Source of the DNA: Nitrospinota bacterium
GTDB lineage: Bacteria; Nitrospinota; Nitrospinia; SZUA-224
Direction of reading: 5' to 3'
Assembly (NCBI GenBank): GCA_016212345.1
Contig: JACRGM010000063.1
Coordinates: 1 to 5,156 of the forward strand
Length of the DNA: 5,156 nucleotides
Below, one piece after another: positions 5,005 through 5,156 of the stretch (position 1 is its first letter; every line of letters begins with the position of its first letter). The notes beneath the pieces were generated by a model. The model was not told the origin of the DNA. It made no database searches and saw only the letters and a list, made by a program, of their open reading frames with translations. The position numbers and the translations under genes were made by a program.

Positions 5005-5023
5005 AAAAATATCTCTATTTTTT
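5005..5023. repeat. 19-base AT palindrome, copy 2
   Basis: The same 19 bases as copy 1, here extended by one A so that the palindrome arms reach 8 bp. The two copies bracket the REP-like doublet directly. Confidence 0.8.
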
Positions 5024-5040
5024 CTGTATTATGGAAGGAG

Positions 5041-5092
5041 AAAAAAGAAGGTTCAAGGGTTCAAGGGTTCAAGGATTGAACCCTTGAACCCT
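5041..5092 (-). terminator. Likely intrinsic terminator built from GGTTCAAG repeats
   Basis: A perfect 17-bp inverted repeat (5056-5072 with 5076-5092, 3-base loop GGA) begins 5 bases after the stop of the gene entering from the right. On the - strand an extra half unit follows and then TTCTTTTTT (5049-5041). Hairpin plus U-tract fits a terminator for leftward transcription. On the + strand no comparable U-tract follows. Confidence 0.5.
5050..5092. repeat. Tandem and inverted GGTTCAAG array
   Basis: Three perfect tandem units GGTTCAAG (5050-5057, 5058-5065, 5066-5073) are followed by two inverted units (5075-5082, with one mismatch, and 5083-5090). Because three direct units face two inverted ones, the hairpin can form in two registers. 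Confidence 0.85.
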
Positions 5093-5097
5093 ATTCT

Positions 5098-5156
5098 TCA
5101 GTACTTCAGGACACCAATCAAGACCGAAGAGCTATCAGGTGAATCTGTAAAGATCA
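5098..5156 (-). CDS. Possible C-terminal end of a gene entering from the right edge
   Basis: On the - strand one frame is open from the edge and reads IFTDSPDSSSVLIGVLKY before TGA at 5100-5098. It is followed at once by the GGTTCAAG hairpin and U-tract, the layout expected of a gene end. Only 18 codons are visible and I do not recognise the family. Another frame is also open for a short way, so this call rests mainly on the stop-terminator arrangement. Confidence 0.35.
   Translation of the reverse strand, partial: IFTDSPDSSSVLIGVLKY

Noticed and set aside
4908..5023. Possible minimal CRISPR (two identical 19-base repeats).
   Set aside because: There are only two copies, the spacer of about 78 bases itself contains palindromes, the repeats are pure AT palindromes, and no cas gene is present.
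5050..5080. GGTTCAAG units resemble the T-arm of a tRNA.
   Set aside because: No acceptor, D or anticodon arms surround them; the string is a tandem repeat and folds as one long hairpin.

Overview
The window is a piece of AT-rich bacterial chromosome. Coding sequence uses many AGG, AGA and ATA codons, genes carry Shine-Dalgarno-like sites, and the tRNA gene does not encode its CCA end. I cannot name the species. The protein families and the dense small palindromic repeats would fit a free-living environmental lineage (for example a deltaproteobacterial, Nitrospirota-like or anammox-planctomycete-like genome), but this is an impression, not an assignment.

Left part (1-614): a possible last few codons of a truncated gene, a complete small MNT-type nucleotidyltransferase of the kind used as antitoxin in HEPN/MNT modules (107-529), and a short decayed stretch (522-614) that reads like the middle of a Uma2-family (DUF820) nuclease. 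No HEPN toxin partner is visible. This looks like an accessory patch with gene decay.

Centre (618-2804, + strand): a full-length RecD2-type SF1B DNA helicase with all expected motifs. Its last 18 bases overlap the 3' end of a convergent gene.

Right-centre (4705-2787, - strand): a two-gene unit, an LsrF/DhnA-type class I aldolase or thiolase followed by a zinc-dependent medium-chain dehydrogenase. They probably act on successive steps of one small-molecule route (alcohol oxidation plus carbon-carbon bond cleavage or thiolysis). The substrate cannot be read from the sequence. An 89-base gap with a palindrome separates them, and both starts are preceded by a nearly identical 14-base purine-rich leader motif.

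Right part (4706-5156): tRNA-Glu(CTC) on the - strand with an extended -10 promoter, embedded in a concentration of small repeats. These are a two-hairpin repeat abutting the tRNA 3' end, a REP-like hairpin doublet with AGGA loops bracketed by two copies of a 19-base AT palindrome, and a tandem/inverted GGTTCAAG array that probably terminates a gene entering from the right edge. The least explained material is this repeat cluster, together with the possible split Uma2 remnants around the MNT gene. I see no convincing wholly new multi-gene system.
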